Below, in pieces: positions 1 to 12,001 of a DNA stretch of 64,000 nt (position 1 is the stretch's first letter; each line of letters starts with the position of its first letter). Origin of the DNA: Knufia peltigerae (taxonomy: Eukaryota; Ascomycota; Eurotiomycetes; Chaetothyriales; Trichomeriaceae); the NCBI GenBank assembly GCA_030247855.1, contig JAPDRN010000150.1, forward strand, positions 1-64,000, given 5' to 3'. The translations under genes were made by a program, and so were the position numbers. A model generated the notes under the pieces. It was not told where the DNA came from, did no database searches, and saw nothing but the letters and a program-made list of their open reading frames with translations.

Positions 1-866
1 GAAGAAGGCGAGAGGACACATACTACAGGAGTCTTTTGAAAGGATCAGAACTTTCAAAGGCATACAGAAAGGACATCGGGAATGCAAGAGGATACTCAGT
101 TGGAAAGGTCATATTTTTCTTCCATTCATTTCAAGAGCGACAAATTCCTGTCATACTCTAAGATTTCCCGTCTTGGAAAATCCGGGAATCATATGCTATG
201 CTAATGTCATCCACCAGTGGGTAATGGATCATTCTTCATGATCGTCAAGCATCGTTCCAACAGACGTCTCTCCGTCTCTCCAACTGTCCTCTTTTTGAAA
301 ATTGCTCGTCGCCTTTATCACTTGTGAAGAGTTCTTGAGAGTACGAGTCAACAACTCCCAAGGTTGTGTGTGAATGATCAAGCATATACCCAATCGCTCT
401 CTCCTTCTCTCGATCTCATATGACCCCGAATTTCAATCTTGTAGTCTTGTAATCTTTGAAGCCAGTCCAAAAAATAACAAAAGCTCCGAGCTAGATCAGG
501 GATTTCGAGACTTTGCAAAAAAGCGCTTGCTTTGATTCTTGAATATCTGTGTATTTGTACATGGTGGAAAGAGAGAATTTCTTCTTTCGATTTAGAGAAA
601 ATAAAAAGGGAAATAGCTTGTCGACAGACCTTGCTGTTTGTGGGTGAGAGAGAATGAACGCCGGCGCCATGCATAGAAGTACAATTATGTGTTGAAAAAA
701 AGGGAAAAGGGTTTGGTCGAGAATGAATGTGTGATAGATAGTGTCAAGGAAAATTCTCGCCCTGGTCATGAGGGCGGTCAAATGTCGTCAGCTCGGATAG
801 TCGTCAAACTCCTGGATTGTTTCAATTCATTCATCTGTACTCCACGTTCGATATGGTCCGTCGCTT
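1..866. other. Intergenic, no gene seen
   Basis: Downstream flank of the cyclin gene up to the window edge. Reading frames here are short and low in complexity and show no recognisable domain. The stretch probably holds the cyclin 3' UTR. Nothing else can be supported. Confidence 0.6.
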
Positions 867-2177
867 TCAAACCACTTGGACAGGGGTTCTACCTAGCCGA
901 TAATTGGCCGAGTTGAACATTCTGCCAATGACACCTCCCATTCCAGAGTCGGCCTTGACCTTTTTGGAAGGCTGTTGGCTCTCGGCTGAGAAGCTGGTCT
1001 GATGACCTTTCAGGCTGGGTCTTGAGCCTGCTAGTGCAGAGACGTATGCACCGTGATATGAGGCATCAGGGCTTTCCGTTAGGTCAACCACGACGATACT
1101 GTCATCGAGATGAGATGTAGTGTATGGAGTGCCCCGAGAGGTTGGTGCGATCGAGGATGATCGGGATCGCAATGACGGTGCCATAGATGAGGATCGCGAG
1201 CTGGAATGGCTGTGCATGGTGCCAGGTCGGCTTGATGGCACGAGAGGTGGAAGATCTCGGATCGAAGGAGGAGATACAGAACGACCATGACCTTGACCAT
1301 GATGGCGGAAAGGTGAAGGCCATCGTCTGTGGCTGGGAGCAGGTAAAGAAAGGGAGCTGTTGTTTGCTCGATGTCGAGCATACTTGCTGGAAGAGTCGTC
1401 GTCGGTGGTGTAGGCAGCTGGCGAATCGTAGACACCTGCTGCTCTGGGTGGTGGCGTGGCCATGCTCGGGAGGATGTGCTCCTTGCGCGGCGGGGGTGGC
1501 AGGGAGATATTGGAGTCGTATGAGGCCTGGTGAGAGTGCCAATGTCGGTGGCTGCTGATGAGTTCTGCCTCTTCTGCGTGCAGTTCCATTTGGAAGCGGA
1601 TGGGTGCAAGGAATGGTTCGAAATGGTCAAAGAGGTCTTGCTCAGTGACTCTGCAATCGAAGTCCAGCAGATACAACATCTGCCGCTCCATCAGGTTCAC
1701 CTCTGCCAATCCAAAGCTGAATCCCTCGAATCCCTTGACCGAGGTATATCTGGCCCAGTGCTTGTTCTTGGGGCTCGAGTCGTTCAAATTCTTTGCGGCG
1801 AGAATCAGGGAGGCGAGGAAGATGCGGTGTACTGTGCATCTCATGCCCTTGGCCACAGGAGGTAGTCGTGATCGCAGACGAGCCAGGAAGACTAGAGAGG
1901 TCATGAGGGTCGACACCTGTACGGAGGACTTGTGAACCAGCGAGCTAATGAACTGTTCCAGAGTCGGGAGAGAGGGTTGTCCAACGTCTGAAGATGCATG
2001 GTGCGGAGGCGTGGAGGGTGGCGTGGGGAGAGCGTCTGCTGGCGAAGGCTCAGAGTCACATCTAATAACTTGTGAGGCTTGCTTTGCCAGATGTTGGATC
2101 ATGTAGGAGCGGACTGGCTGTCGGACGAATTCCTCCAGGGCGGCCCTGTTCTGGGCTACTGTGGTGCGAGAACCCAT
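867..2177 (-). CDS. Pho85-type cyclin (PCL family)
   Basis: A 436-residue intronless frame. The N-terminal third carries a cyclin box of the Pho85-cyclin type: an entry segment with FVRQPVRSYMIQHLA, a helix reading LVFLARLRSRLPP, then the LASLILAAKNLNDSSPKNKHW core and a LLDFDCRVTEQDLFDHFEPFL ending. The remainder is Ser/Pro-rich and probably disordered. Proteins of this family bind and activate the CDK Pho85 and steer it to substrates in cell-cycle entry, morphogenesis and nutrient signalling. The frame stays open 74 codons upstream of the chosen ATG at 2177, but the conserved region follows that ATG directly and the upstream part looks like leader. The specific PCL member is not resolved. 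Family assignment is firm; the target pathway is inference. Confidence 0.85.
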   Translation of the reverse strand: MGSRTTVAQNRAALEEFVRQPVRSYMIQHLAKQASQVIRCDSEPSPADALPTPPSTPPHHASSDVGQPSLPTLEQFISSLVHKSSVQVSTLMTSLVFLARLRSRLPPVAKGMRCTVHRIFLASLILAAKNLNDSSPKNKHWARYTSVKGFEGFSFGLAEVNLMERQMLYLLDFDCRVTEQDLFDHFEPFLAPIRFQMELHAEEAELISSHRHWHSHQASYDSNISLPPPPRKEHILPSMATPPPRAAGVYDSPAAYTTDDDSSSKYARHRANNSSLSLPAPSHRRWPSPFRHHGQGHGRSVSPPSIRDLPPLVPSSRPGTMHSHSSSRSSSMAPSLRSRSSSIAPTSRGTPYTTSHLDDSIVVVDLTESPDASYHGAYVSALAGSRPSLKGHQTSFSAESQQPSKKVKADSGMGGVIGRMFNSANYRLGRTPVQVV

Positions 2178-5100
2178 GTTGGTGTATGTAGAAGAAAGGC
2201 TGGATCTGTTGTTATCGAAATCGTGTCTCGACTGCGGGTTCAAATACAATAGAATTGAGGAAATCCGCTGGCAAGATAGAGGCAGGTCAGGAGTATATGC
2301 CTCGTGGAACCAGATCACCCTTATCTGGAGAGTCTGGGCTATCAAAGTGAAGGACTCTTGAAGTGAAGGTGACAGGAAACTGCGACAGGTATTTGACACG
2401 CTTGGGTGGTTGGTATTAACTGAGCGCGGACCAGTTGAAGAACGGCTTGACCAGCAAGACTGATGAAGAGAAGAGGTCTGAGCTCGATTTGGGTATACTT
2501 CAGTTAAGAAGTTGAAGGGCCGGAAGCCGATCTAGTAAAAAGACAGGCTTTGACGGGCACGGCCCAGGATGTTGCTCCTGTGTTTGAGGTGAGGACGCTT
2601 GTGTCGAGCCAGACGAGCCAGACTCCTGAACAGTGCACAAGAGTGATGTAGCAACTGCAGGGCGGTGGGGATCTGGAGGTGTCTGGGACTGCGGCTAGTG
2701 GATAGAGGCTCTACCGATAAGCTCCAGGAACAGAAGACAAGTAACTAGGGTTTTTTTTTTCTCAGACGGCTGGACCAACCCCTGACTGTTGATGGCTGTC
2801 GCTGGCGTATTCCCCTCCTCTTGGTCTGCGACTTGATGGACAGGTCCCGAAAGGAATTAGTGAGGCGCTGAAAAAGGCTTGACTCGGTGGGGAGACCAGC
2901 CCCGGATGATGGCTTCTGGGATCCGTACTTTGGTAGGGTCGATTTGGGATGCGCGAGCGAGACAGGGGTTTTTGGTGGCTGAATGCAGGCCGAGATAGCG
3001 TGTAGTGGCGTACGGAGTAGGTTTTGGACGGGGATGGTGGGATTAGGTATTCCCGTACGGAGTGATGAAAAGATGAGAAGGGGGAAGAGAGATGCGATGT
3101 GCTGAAGAAGAGATAGATGGTAATATATGAATACGGAGGGATAGTCGCCAACTAGGGAGAGAGAGAGATTGATGGAATGCAGGCGATGAATGAATCGGGC
3201 GCTTGCAGTGAATGAGAATTGAGATATGAATGGAAACGGGTGCAGATATGTAGGGCAGTTGGCTGAGAGAGGCCTATTGTCTTAATACAACTTTGTGTTT
3301 CGGGCGGTGTTGGCGGCTGCTGTAGAGGCTGCGTGGATTGGGCGGCTGCCACGTACCTACTTAGAGGCAAGGTAATTAGTTAGATTTCTCCCCTGCTGTC
3401 CCTTGCTGACCCTTGCATATGACCATTGCTACGAGAACAAAGAAAAAATGACCGTTCTGGCTGAGAATGGCCATGTGAGGGCGTATCATTCGAGGTGCGG
3501 ATGGCCAACTACGAGGATAGGGAGTATGCAGGGAGTAACCTTAGCTAGGAAACTATTCCCTGCTTGTAAAAGAGGTATGTATGGATGGATTTCGATGGCT
3601 CTCCAGGCGAAGGATGCCAGCTGTCTACTAGCAACTATCTGCACCAAGCCGCCGTCAATTCATCCGTACGCTCTACTGTCTACGTACAGCTCGCTCCATT
3701 CCTCAGGTATGCCCCAGAATACGATCAGTCACTGTACGTACAAGAATCGCTCTTCAAATTTCCAGGAGATGGGTTGTTTGTTCGTGTTAGTATTTTTCCA
3801 ATTGCCTACGGAGTATTAATCGTCCTCTGTCCTGCAGCACCAGTGGTATGGGTTCATTGAGATCAGATGGGATATCCATTACTATCCTTCCCCCCCTCTT
3901 TTAGCCAAGGAAGATACTCCATAGAGGCAAACAAAAGACGTGCAACAGTCGAGACAGACGCCCGACACGCTTTGACACATCTCGTTCTTGGTTACTCCGT
4001 CCAGGGTTGTGATCCATTCTTTACGCCTCCTCCGTACCAAGGACACACACTGGTTGGTCATGCCGCCTCGACACCTGCGACGCGCTTCAGGGGCCTCTGG
4101 ACTTCGCGTAATGGGTTTGGTCGAGTGGTTCGGTTCGTTGAATGGTGAAACAGACACAACCTCGGCCGCTCCCTCGCCTCGACGCGCGCCTACGACGCCT
4201 ACAGCCGTACGCGGAGTATTGGAAGGGATATCGTAAGGATAGGTGTCCTCCTTGCCTCTAACAGTATCACTAGTTCCATCGTTAATTGATCGGAAAACAT
4301 CGTCTGGTCCATCGTCCAAGCCACGTAGGCCGGTGCTGTTCCTGTCTCAACTTTCTGAGATACCACATGTCCATTCCTCCTGACCAGTCTCACAATCCCT
4401 GGTCTGCCACCTCAACTGCAACAGACCCTCGACACAGCCACGATTCTCTCTTCTTCATACCCCGCGACTCGCCAACCCGATTCTACTGTGCACGTATCAC
4501 AAGCATGATCACGAACATCCCACCCACTCATCTGCACCAGTGGTCACAGGGTGTTGGAGGTCATGGTGAAGCACATCCCGCTGACCGGGGCCTCTCCCTG
4601 CACAAGGTCACCCTCCCCCTCCAACGATGCAACAATTCTACCCCCGTGCCTTGAATCCATGCAAGGTTTGAAGTGAAAGAGTCCGCCTAGATTTCCCATC
4701 CTTTTGACATTCCGATGATCATCGTCAGATTTAGTCACCGCTTTTGTGTATAGCGACACCAGTAATTCCTTCATGCAAACATTTCTGACCGGCAATACGA
4801 GTCTGTCTGCCCTTTGAGTGATGATCTTGTCCTAAAACGCCATCTACGCAGCAGTCGTATTTAGTTCAGCTCGGATGAGATACTTGAGACATGGCGACTC
4901 CGATGATCACCTCCTCGCTTCAACATCGACTGGCTGCGAACTCATGCAAAGAATCAGGCTTCAGCTTCTCCAGAATCTGGACTTCGGGCATCCCCGCCAC
5001 CAATAAATTCTGCCCGTCACCAACAGTGCATATTTGGTGCACGGAGTAGGCGACGATCGTGGCGGTGCGATATTGGTTGGTCCGAGCTGAGTAATGCATG

Positions 5101-6475
5101 TGGCTGGGAGAAGCCAAGACAAATTCCCAGCAGTGACTGTGCCACACCCTGTTTCGTTACGCCTTCTTCCCACCTCATTTCCTGTTTTCTCGCAGAGTAC
5201 TCCGTACGCAGTACTCGTAATTTCCATCTGTCGAACTTGGCTGCCTATCCAGTAATTGCAACAACAACAATTCTGTTGTGGGAAATCATGGCCTCACAAG
5301 ACAGAAATCTTTCGCGTCGCATCGCATCCCCGGCCCACATTGTGTCTTGCACTCTATGGCCGACACAACTTGTACTATACCGAGTTGTAAGCGAAGTATG
5401 TACTCCGTACAGTCAGACCGACTATACCAGGCTCGGAGGTATCGAGATTGCAGCCAATCTCGTAACACCATACTAGGACTACTCTTAGTTCTAATCGATA
5501 CAAAGGGTGATGCTGCTGTGCCCTTGAGCGAAAATGAGTCTCAGCAACAGTTGGGATACAAGGACTACTTGTTTAAACAAAACCGAGATGAAGCGTCCTG
5601 CAAGTATTTTTGGACGAAATTTACCTTCGGTCCTAGATGATTGTTGATGACCGGGCGTCTTCAAAACGGCGAATCATGCACAAACTTGAAAATCAACACA
5701 CCTGACCCCGTCCTCACGCCTGAGCTTCTTCCTCGAACCAGACTCCTCCGACAGGGTAATAAGCGGGAGGAGTCACTGACAAAGCAGAGATGAGGAAAAG
5801 ACGGTGTGGTCTTGTCTCACACACAAGGTGTAAAGCGCCGGTACCAGTGGTCTCAAGGTTTGTCACATTTCATGAACCACTGTTGATAATCTACCAAGGG
5901 CTACCACAAGGCAGACGCACCCATTTAGGTGGTGATGCAAAGGACATCTCATCCACCTCAAACTTTTCGAAGGATGCCTCGTGTCGATGGATTGTGTCAT
6001 GACTCGAAAATCATCCCTTGAACAAAGCTGTGTCTGCGCGCCTCGTTATATCGTCTGACTGCATCAAAGCGATATATAACTCAAGGCCCGGGTAGGTCCT
6101 CACGATGTCTCCGGTGCCTATTCCGGAAGGAAGCATCCACATCAACCACTGCTGCAACAGGCTCTACCAAACTTTTCATGTTTTCAAAGCGAAAAGAAAA
6201 AAGTTACTCATGAGGACCTTTCGAATTACTCGTGAGGACCTTTTCCATGCCATTTCCTACAAAAGGGAGCCGATGTCCATGAAGTTCTCCCATCGGATAA
6301 GCGATGGATCACAAAGACCTTTTCAAGACAGGCTCGTTCCATTACTACCTAGTATCTCTGAGACCACCGCCATACCTATTTTTTAACAAATCACCGGTAG
6401 CATCAAGCTTGCTCCAGCCTCAACGGTCCCCCCAAGTACTTCTTTCTTTTACCTTTCAACACACCCGTATCAAAA
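2178..6475. other. Long intergenic region, divergent promoters
   Basis: A 4.3-kb stretch between the divergent cyclin and membrane-protein genes. No frame resembles a known protein. It contains four exact copies of the 9-mer TACTCCGTA or its complement (3011, 3807, 5198, 5401) and several near copies. Pyrimidine/purine runs near 2750-3150 suggest a long cyclin 5' leader. A TATA-like GATATATAAC lies near 6071, followed by three copies of CGTGAGGACC-like sequence at 6095-6243. Confidence 0.6.
6095..6243. promoter_or_regulatory. Three CGTGAGGACC-type copies upstream of membrane-protein gene
   Basis: An inverted copy at 6095-6104 and two direct 18-bp copies at 6204-6221 and 6226-6243 (one mismatch, 22-bp period). 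All lie 230-380 bp before the ATG at 6476 and just after a TATA-like run. The clustering suggests binding sites. No factor is known to me. Confidence 0.3.
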
Positions 6476-7333
6476 ATGGATTCAACATCCACCACTGTCG
6501 CACTTGTCATTAGCTCCGCGGTTGCCATCGTTGTAGGCTTGCTTGTCATCGGCTTCCATCTCCGCAAGTGCTATCGCGAGAGGCACCAACGACAGGTCAT
6601 CCACGGCCAGACCGACCTCGAAGGCGGCTTGCACCAACGCATCCTCGAAGCCGAGTTGGAGACTGAACGTGGGTGGTCACGGAGGTCAGCAGCACAACGA
6701 CGACGACAAGGACAAGGACAAGGACAACCTGCGGCGCCCACCACCACCATCACAGAGCCACCGCTAGTGTACACCCCTGGCGCACTCCAACGTGAGAATG
6801 ATGATGAGGCTGAGCCCAGCCACGTCGGCGTTGGTGCTGAATCATCATTATCATCGTCATCATCTCTTCGTCGATCATCTAGGTACAGGTTGGCCATCAG
6901 GTCAAGCACCATGACGACCTTTGATGTCGATTTCGATGCCGAGATTCTTGAGGAGAACGAGGAAGAGGAGGTGACAGTATCAAATGCGCACCTCCCACCT
7001 CCTTACTCTAGGCACGATCCTCGAGTAGGACGTCTACCTTCTTACGGGAGTGTCGACGCCGCCGGCGCCGTCACCCCCGAAACCTCTGTGCGTCAAGGAC
7101 GTACTGCCCGTGGACAACAACGACGACAACGATGCACGGGTGGTGGTCCCGGGTCATTCGTGGCCGGTGACCGTTCGGCATTTTACTCTCGGAGACAGAC
7201 CAACTTGCGTGCCATGCTAGATGACATCGAACGTGGTTATCCCCACGTGCGTGAGGCGTTGTTCGCCGCGGGAGACGACGAAAGGCGATGGAGTTGGTCG
7301 TCCTCCTCCTCCTCCTCAAGTTCCTCCGGTTGA
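6476..7333 (+). CDS. Orphan single-pass membrane protein with PPxY motif
   Basis: Single-exon frame of 285 residues; family not recognised. Residues 7-27 form one hydrophobic helix, followed at once by a basic stop-transfer segment (HLRKCYRERHQR), so the bulk probably faces the cytosol. The tail has a Gln/Arg repeat, a serine run, an acidic patch (residues 158-165), and a PPPY sequence at 174-177, the kind of motif bound by WW domains of Rsp5/Nedd4 ubiquitin ligases. The C-terminus is a polyserine tract encoded by a TCC microsatellite. The layout (short lumenal end, one helix, disordered tail) is shared with the gene at 9316, although the sequences do not obviously align. The ATG follows a promoter with a TATA-like element. 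That it is coding is likely from its length and composition; its role is unknown. Confidence 0.6.
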   Translation: MDSTSTTVALVISSAVAIVVGLLVIGFHLRKCYRERHQRQVIHGQTDLEGGLHQRILEAELETERGWSRRSAAQRRRQGQGQGQPAAPTTTITEPPLVYTPGALQRENDDEAEPSHVGVGAESSLSSSSSLRRSSRYRLAIRSSTMTTFDVDFDAEILEENEEEEVTVSNAHLPPPYSRHDPRVGRLPSYGSVDAAGAVTPETSVRQGRTARGQQRRQRCTGGGPGSFVAGDRSAFYSRRQTNLRAMLDDIERGYPHVREALFAAGDDERRWSWSSSSSSSSSSG

Positions 7334-9315
7334 GTTGTTGCCCTTGATGTTTGAATGGCTATGGGGTGGGGCACGGTGAAGGGTGGAAAAGGTGTCATGA
7401 TGGGTGGTGGATGGAGGATCTTTGCCGGTTGTTGTTGTTTTTTTTTGGTATTTTGTTATGAGTCGTCATCCAGCTCTTCTACGAATGTTACTGTAATTTA
7501 TGATTGATGTGTGTCACGACAAAAGGAATACTCCTCGGTCTTTGAAAAAAGGAAAAAAACAAGTCCCGTCGCATTGTTGTTACGACAGTTCGTATCGAGG
7601 TACCACCTCCCCACCAAGAGTGGTCGAAATGAAGAGAATAATAATATTAATTTGCTTTTTCCCCCCCCATCCACGTCCTCGAAACACTCAAACTCACAGA
7701 AACCAACAGAATACGCTGGAGAATTTGTTTCTCAACACGTCCTTCGTCAATGAACAATTTGCACATATATACATTGATGTTTTATACAAATATACCCAAG
7801 GTAGGTATGGATGATGTATATATGGAGGGACGGTCTTCGTATCTGGCCATCTCCCGCTCGCGACCCAAGACGAAGGAACAGGGTAAGGTATCCCTTTTCT
7901 GGATCAACTTTTCGAGCCGACCCGTCCTCGAAATCGGCCATCTTCACACTCGACCCCATGTTTCCCCCTTTCCCAGCCAAATCTTTATATTCTCGAGGCC
8001 AAGGGGTTCAAGAGTAGACCTTTAAACTGACCCTGAGCCTTATGACGAGCCCTGTGAGCTAGAACAATTTGTGGACGTCGTCAAGACATTCGACTGAGGT
8101 AGACCGGAGCCTGGCTATGTGATCGTATGATTGCTCCGAGGAGTTCTCGATCTTCTTGTCGAAAATGGAGTGTAATTTTGAACGTCAGTCGTTTGACGGA
8201 CTCCCCACAATCGGACGACCCTAGAAGTAAGGAGACATTGTCGAATCTTTTCGAGTACCCATTGTCCGTCAAAGAATGGGCCACATCGCCCGACACCGAC
8301 CTCAGTACTACAATATCTGCCTGGCTACCGGGAATGGTAGATTAACTGTAGCACTCTAGAGGTGAAGGAGTGGACATTGATCCACTTTCCGTTGTCTTGG
8401 ACTCTCAACTCAACGGTTTCCCGGTGTGAGAATGGCAGAAACGACACATCTCTGGTAGAGTTTCACAATGTTGAACCCAGGCCGTTTTGGATGACTTTCT
8501 AGGTGTGTATCGGTGGCCTAAAGTAAGGAAATGCGCAAATATCTGCGTACTCCTGGTTGAGAGTCTGCGACGTCAAGATCCGGAGTCAACGTTCTCCCGT
8601 CAGACTGTCAAGCCACAGTCGAAAGCAAGAGACATGTCTAATTGTGATCTTGACGAAGAATGAAACTGTTCCACTTTGTGAGAGCTCAAGTTGATGACTG
8701 TGATCCCAGGGCCGAGAGTTGTCTCTTTCTCTTAGTGAAAGAAAACCGAAACAACATCCTGCTGGTTCATGACTATGCTCCACAAGGTCGGACCATGTGG
8801 TACATAGAATTTTGGAGAATCTGCAAAGGCTTCGGCCGTTAAACGACAGAGAGACCTTCCATTTTCTTCATAGGTGACAAGAAGGCAGGCAGTTGCACAA
8901 CGTAGGGTGTGGTCTGGGGCTAGTATGTTGTTCATCAGCTGGCCCGTGGTGGACGTGGCATGCCACACACCGTCATTGACGAAAACGCAGCAACGACTGT
9001 CTTGTGATTCAGGAGGTCTGCTGAGACAACATGGCGATTGGACGACAAAGAAGTCTTCCGCGCGAGTGTGATAGTGCTGGGATGTACAAGACCATAGCAA
9101 ATTGTACACTTTGATCCTACCCGCGGTCACAAAGAGGTGGTAGAGACACATTGTTTTCAGTGTCTCAGATCGCAATGCCTTCGCCGAAGACTCTTATATC
9201 AATCGAGCTGGCCACCATGTTACTCCTGATGCACATTCACATCTATTTTCTCGATTGAAGGAGCATCAGAAGCATTTCTAATCTGCTGAGAAGAGTTGCT
9301 GCAGGTAGAAGGACG
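7334..9315. other. Intergenic, no confident gene
   Basis: About 2 kb between two co-directional membrane-protein genes. The longest frame (8732-9175, minus) matches no family I know and lacks convincing partner exons. An AT-rich, pyrimidine-rich part at 7440-7780 probably contains the upstream gene's 3' UTR. A degenerate gene on the minus strand at 8.0-9.2 kb cannot be excluded. Confidence 0.5.
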
Positions 9316-10164
9316 ATGGATCGGTTCACCGTAATTGTTTTGGTTGTTTTTGTTGGAATGATACTGGTGGTTGGTGTTGCACAATCGTGGAGGACCTGTC
9401 GACGAATGCGAACTGAAAGCGTGGATCTTGAAAATAGGAAGGAAACTGATGGTGGTAATGGTCGTGCCCATGATGCTCTCAACGATGTGATGATTTTTGG
9501 TTCTGTTGCCAGCAGATCCTGCACATCCTCGAGGCTAGGGCCCAATGCAGTCACGGAGAGCAGAGTCCGGGCCTCGCCATCGTCGGAAATACCTGCTTTG
9601 GTCGAACCGAAAGAAGACATCAATATGGAAGCTCTGGCCCCTCCGACCGAGAGAGAAGCAGGAGCTGAAGCAGAAAGCGACGCCAAGGCGCAGGCAGGAG
9701 AGTGGCGGCTTGACGAGTACATGTCTGCCCTCCCAAGCCCCCCTCATGTCTACCTCGCTCAAAAATTTCACTTCCAGCATGCCAGTCTCGTGCCGATACC
9801 GCTTCGACCACATCGAGTACGAGCATCTGCTACCTCCGAGAAGATCTGTAGCAGCGAATCTGTGGAAATCGATATCCGCCCGGTCTCGCAAGGGACATAC
9901 TGGTTGCATCCTCATCCCCTCAAATCGCATCCTATAGCTGGAGACCTGCTCAATCAGGCAAGTGAACAAGAGAGTGTTGCAGTCGATGTCCAGAAGCAGC
10001 ATCATTCAAAGACGGACTCAAACAATCGATCTGCCGGGAAAAGCGCGCTTGCGGAAGTGTGTCGTCCAGACTCGACCACCTTGGGAGCGGATGGCCTGAC
10101 TCGTACACTCGAGAAGGAATCACCATACAACCAAGAAGCTTTGCAGAGCAGAACAAATGCTTAA
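9316..10164 (+). CDS. Orphan single-pass membrane protein
   Basis: Single-exon frame of 282 residues with no recognisable domain. Residues 4-24 (TVIVLVVFVGMILVVGVAQS) form a hydrophobic helix right after the initiator, followed by a basic WRTCRRMR stop-transfer segment. This predicts a short N-terminal tail outside and a long cytosolic, low-complexity C-terminal region rich in Glu, Ala and Ser. The architecture mirrors the neighbour at 6476, so the pair may be diverged relatives or simply two proteins of one general type. It converges with the dynactin gene 400 bp downstream. The start was chosen because the helix begins immediately after this Met. Function unknown. Confidence 0.55.
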   Translation: MDRFTVIVLVVFVGMILVVGVAQSWRTCRRMRTESVDLENRKETDGGNGRAHDALNDVMIFGSVASRSCTSSRLGPNAVTESRVRASPSSEIPALVEPKEDINMEALAPPTEREAGAEAESDAKAQAGEWRLDEYMSALPSPPHVYLAQKFHFQHASLVPIPLRPHRVRASATSEKICSSESVEIDIRPVSQGTYWLHPHPLKSHPIAGDLLNQASEQESVAVDVQKQHHSKTDSNNRSAGKSALAEVCRPDSTTLGADGLTRTLEKESPYNQEALQSRTNA

Positions 10165-10565
10165 CTTCGACGTCGCAAAGCAAGCCCAGAACATTGGTCA
10201 GAGAAAAACAGGAGTTGCAGTGACGACTTGCCGTGTTTTGAAAGGTGCAATTGAGGAAACCAGTATAGGAAGATCGGCCCGGCAGATTGAAAGCAGAAGA
10301 GTGTTACCAGACTGGGGGTTGACTTGAAGAAGAAGTATATGTGAGCTTGACTGTTTTACATTTCCTTAGGTGAACAGGTCGGATTGACTGATAATCTGAG
10401 GGTTAAGCAATTGTCAATGCTGTTGCTCAGCGTCGAAGCCGATGGTTTCGAAGATAGATTGGAACGTTGGTATTTCGTTTGTCACTCTACCCCTGATCAT
10501 TAACAAACCTTTTCACCCTGGCGATCCTCATAGCATCGTATCAAGTGTGACCCTTCGCGTGCCCT
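10165..10565. other. Convergent 3' spacer
   Basis: A 400-bp spacer between two converging genes. It shows only non-coding sequence and presumably holds both 3' UTRs. Confidence 0.5.
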
Positions 10566-11298
10566 TCAGCGCTTGTTTCCAACGGCAGCCCACCGCTCTC
10601 TGCTCCTGACACCTACACCTTCGTCAACAGTTGAGCCGCTGGCAACACTGGCAGCCCAACCCTCACCGACCTCACCTACGACCCTTCCTGGTCGGCCTGC
10701 AATGATTGTGCCTCCGGCCCACACAGTGTTCGCTGGCAGCACCGTGCCATCCAAGATCTTGACGTTGTCCTTGATTATGACCATGTTCCCAATTGTACAA
10801 TCTGCCCCAATGTAGACGTTGCTCTTGATCTCCGCTGCGCGGACATGCGTGTTCGGGCCGATGTATACGTAGTCGGATATCCTGAGCATGAAGTAGGTCA
10901 TGATCTGCTGTGGTTCACCGCCGTTGGGGTTGGCAACCGTTGTGAGACGAGAGGGAGGGTGAAGGGTGCATCCGGGGCTGATGAACACGTAGCGCCCGAG
11001 ATGTATCGAGGTTTGATCCTGCGTCGACGACTTCTGATCACCTTGTTGCGTGGGAGGCTTGGGCTGCGCTGGCCGGACGAGATCTCCTCTGATCACGACA
11101 TCTTGCTGTATCACGCATTTTCCGGCGAGGATGATATGGCGTGGGCCGAGAACGCTAGCCTTTCGCGATATCTTGTTGCCAGTCTCCTGGTAGAGGCATC
11201 AGAAACAGACCCGAGGGTGCGTTCGGCGTGACGAGTGTGCCAGGACAACCACGTACAGTTTCGATGTATTCTCCTCGAACAGATGACTTCGGAGGCAT
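10566..11298 (-). CDS. DCTN5: Dynactin subunit p25 (DCTN5 family)
   Basis: Two exons, 11298-11257 and 11186-10566, with a 70-nt intron (GTACGT...CAG); the product is 220 residues. The N-terminus reads GEYIET then ETGNKISRKASVLG, the typical p25 opening, followed by left-handed beta-helix hexapeptide repeats (VIQQDVVIRGDL, YVFISPGCTLHPP, YVYIGPNTHVRAAEIKSNVYIGADC, NMVIIKDNVKIL). p25 sits in the pointed-end complex of dynactin and helps dynein/dynactin bind early endosomes in filamentous fungi. It is somewhat longer than the animal protein (about 180 residues) because of an insertion near PAQPKPPTQQGD and a Gly/Ser-rich tail. The start is fixed by the p25-like N-terminus in exon 1, with a good intron behind it. 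Assignment is firm. Confidence 0.93.
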
Positions 11299-12001
11299 AC
11301 TGGAGGGGGTACGGAGGGGTTGGGAAGTACCACGGAGCGGGCTCACTTTATAACGCAGCCATCGAGTCGAGCGGGCATTCTGTTCGAGAGTTAACCGCTG
11401 GACATGAGCATTAACTGACTGTGACTGACAGCGAAGCAGCGTTAGCCTGGTGATTTGAGGTCACAGGACTGCCAAGGCAAGGCTGAACTAGGCCATATTG
11501 GAATCTTTTTTGCTCTGTTATTGCTTCGTCCATGACAAAAACACAACTTCTTACCATTCATTTCTAGACGCGGAGAACCCATTCAGAGCTTCTGCCAAAT
11601 TTGTTCAGTGATCATCCCTGTCGATTGAGGTATCATTTGGCCGATAGGCGGGTAGATGACACACGGAACTACCATGTTAGTCACCGTGTATACTTGGACC
11701 ATCTGGAGGTGACCACATACGTGATGGCAGAAGCTATTTAGCCTTGTTTTCTCGTACAGGAGGTATAACGCGAAAATTGTGGTCAAGTTAGTCGAGTGCG
11801 TTGAGCGTAGTTACATCGCGAATTGATGAAGTAATATTGGAGGAACAGCAAAGATGTGATTGTTGATGGCATGAAATGAGGTGGAGATATATTCTGTACA
11901 AATGGAGAGGCGTCACTATACCCTTTCATCCCTCAGAGAGCCTCAGACTGAACAGCACCAAACGCCGACTGATAACGGAGCACCTTGGTCTACAACAAAA
12001 G
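11299..12001. other. Promoter region of p25 gene
   Basis: About 700 bp between two minus-strand genes, comprising the p25 promoter and the 3' end of the amine oxidase. No domain-bearing frame is seen. Confidence 0.5.

Noticed and set aside
8732..9175. 147-codon minus-strand frame
   Set aside because: No recognisable motif, no partner exons, and composition like the flanking non-coding DNA.
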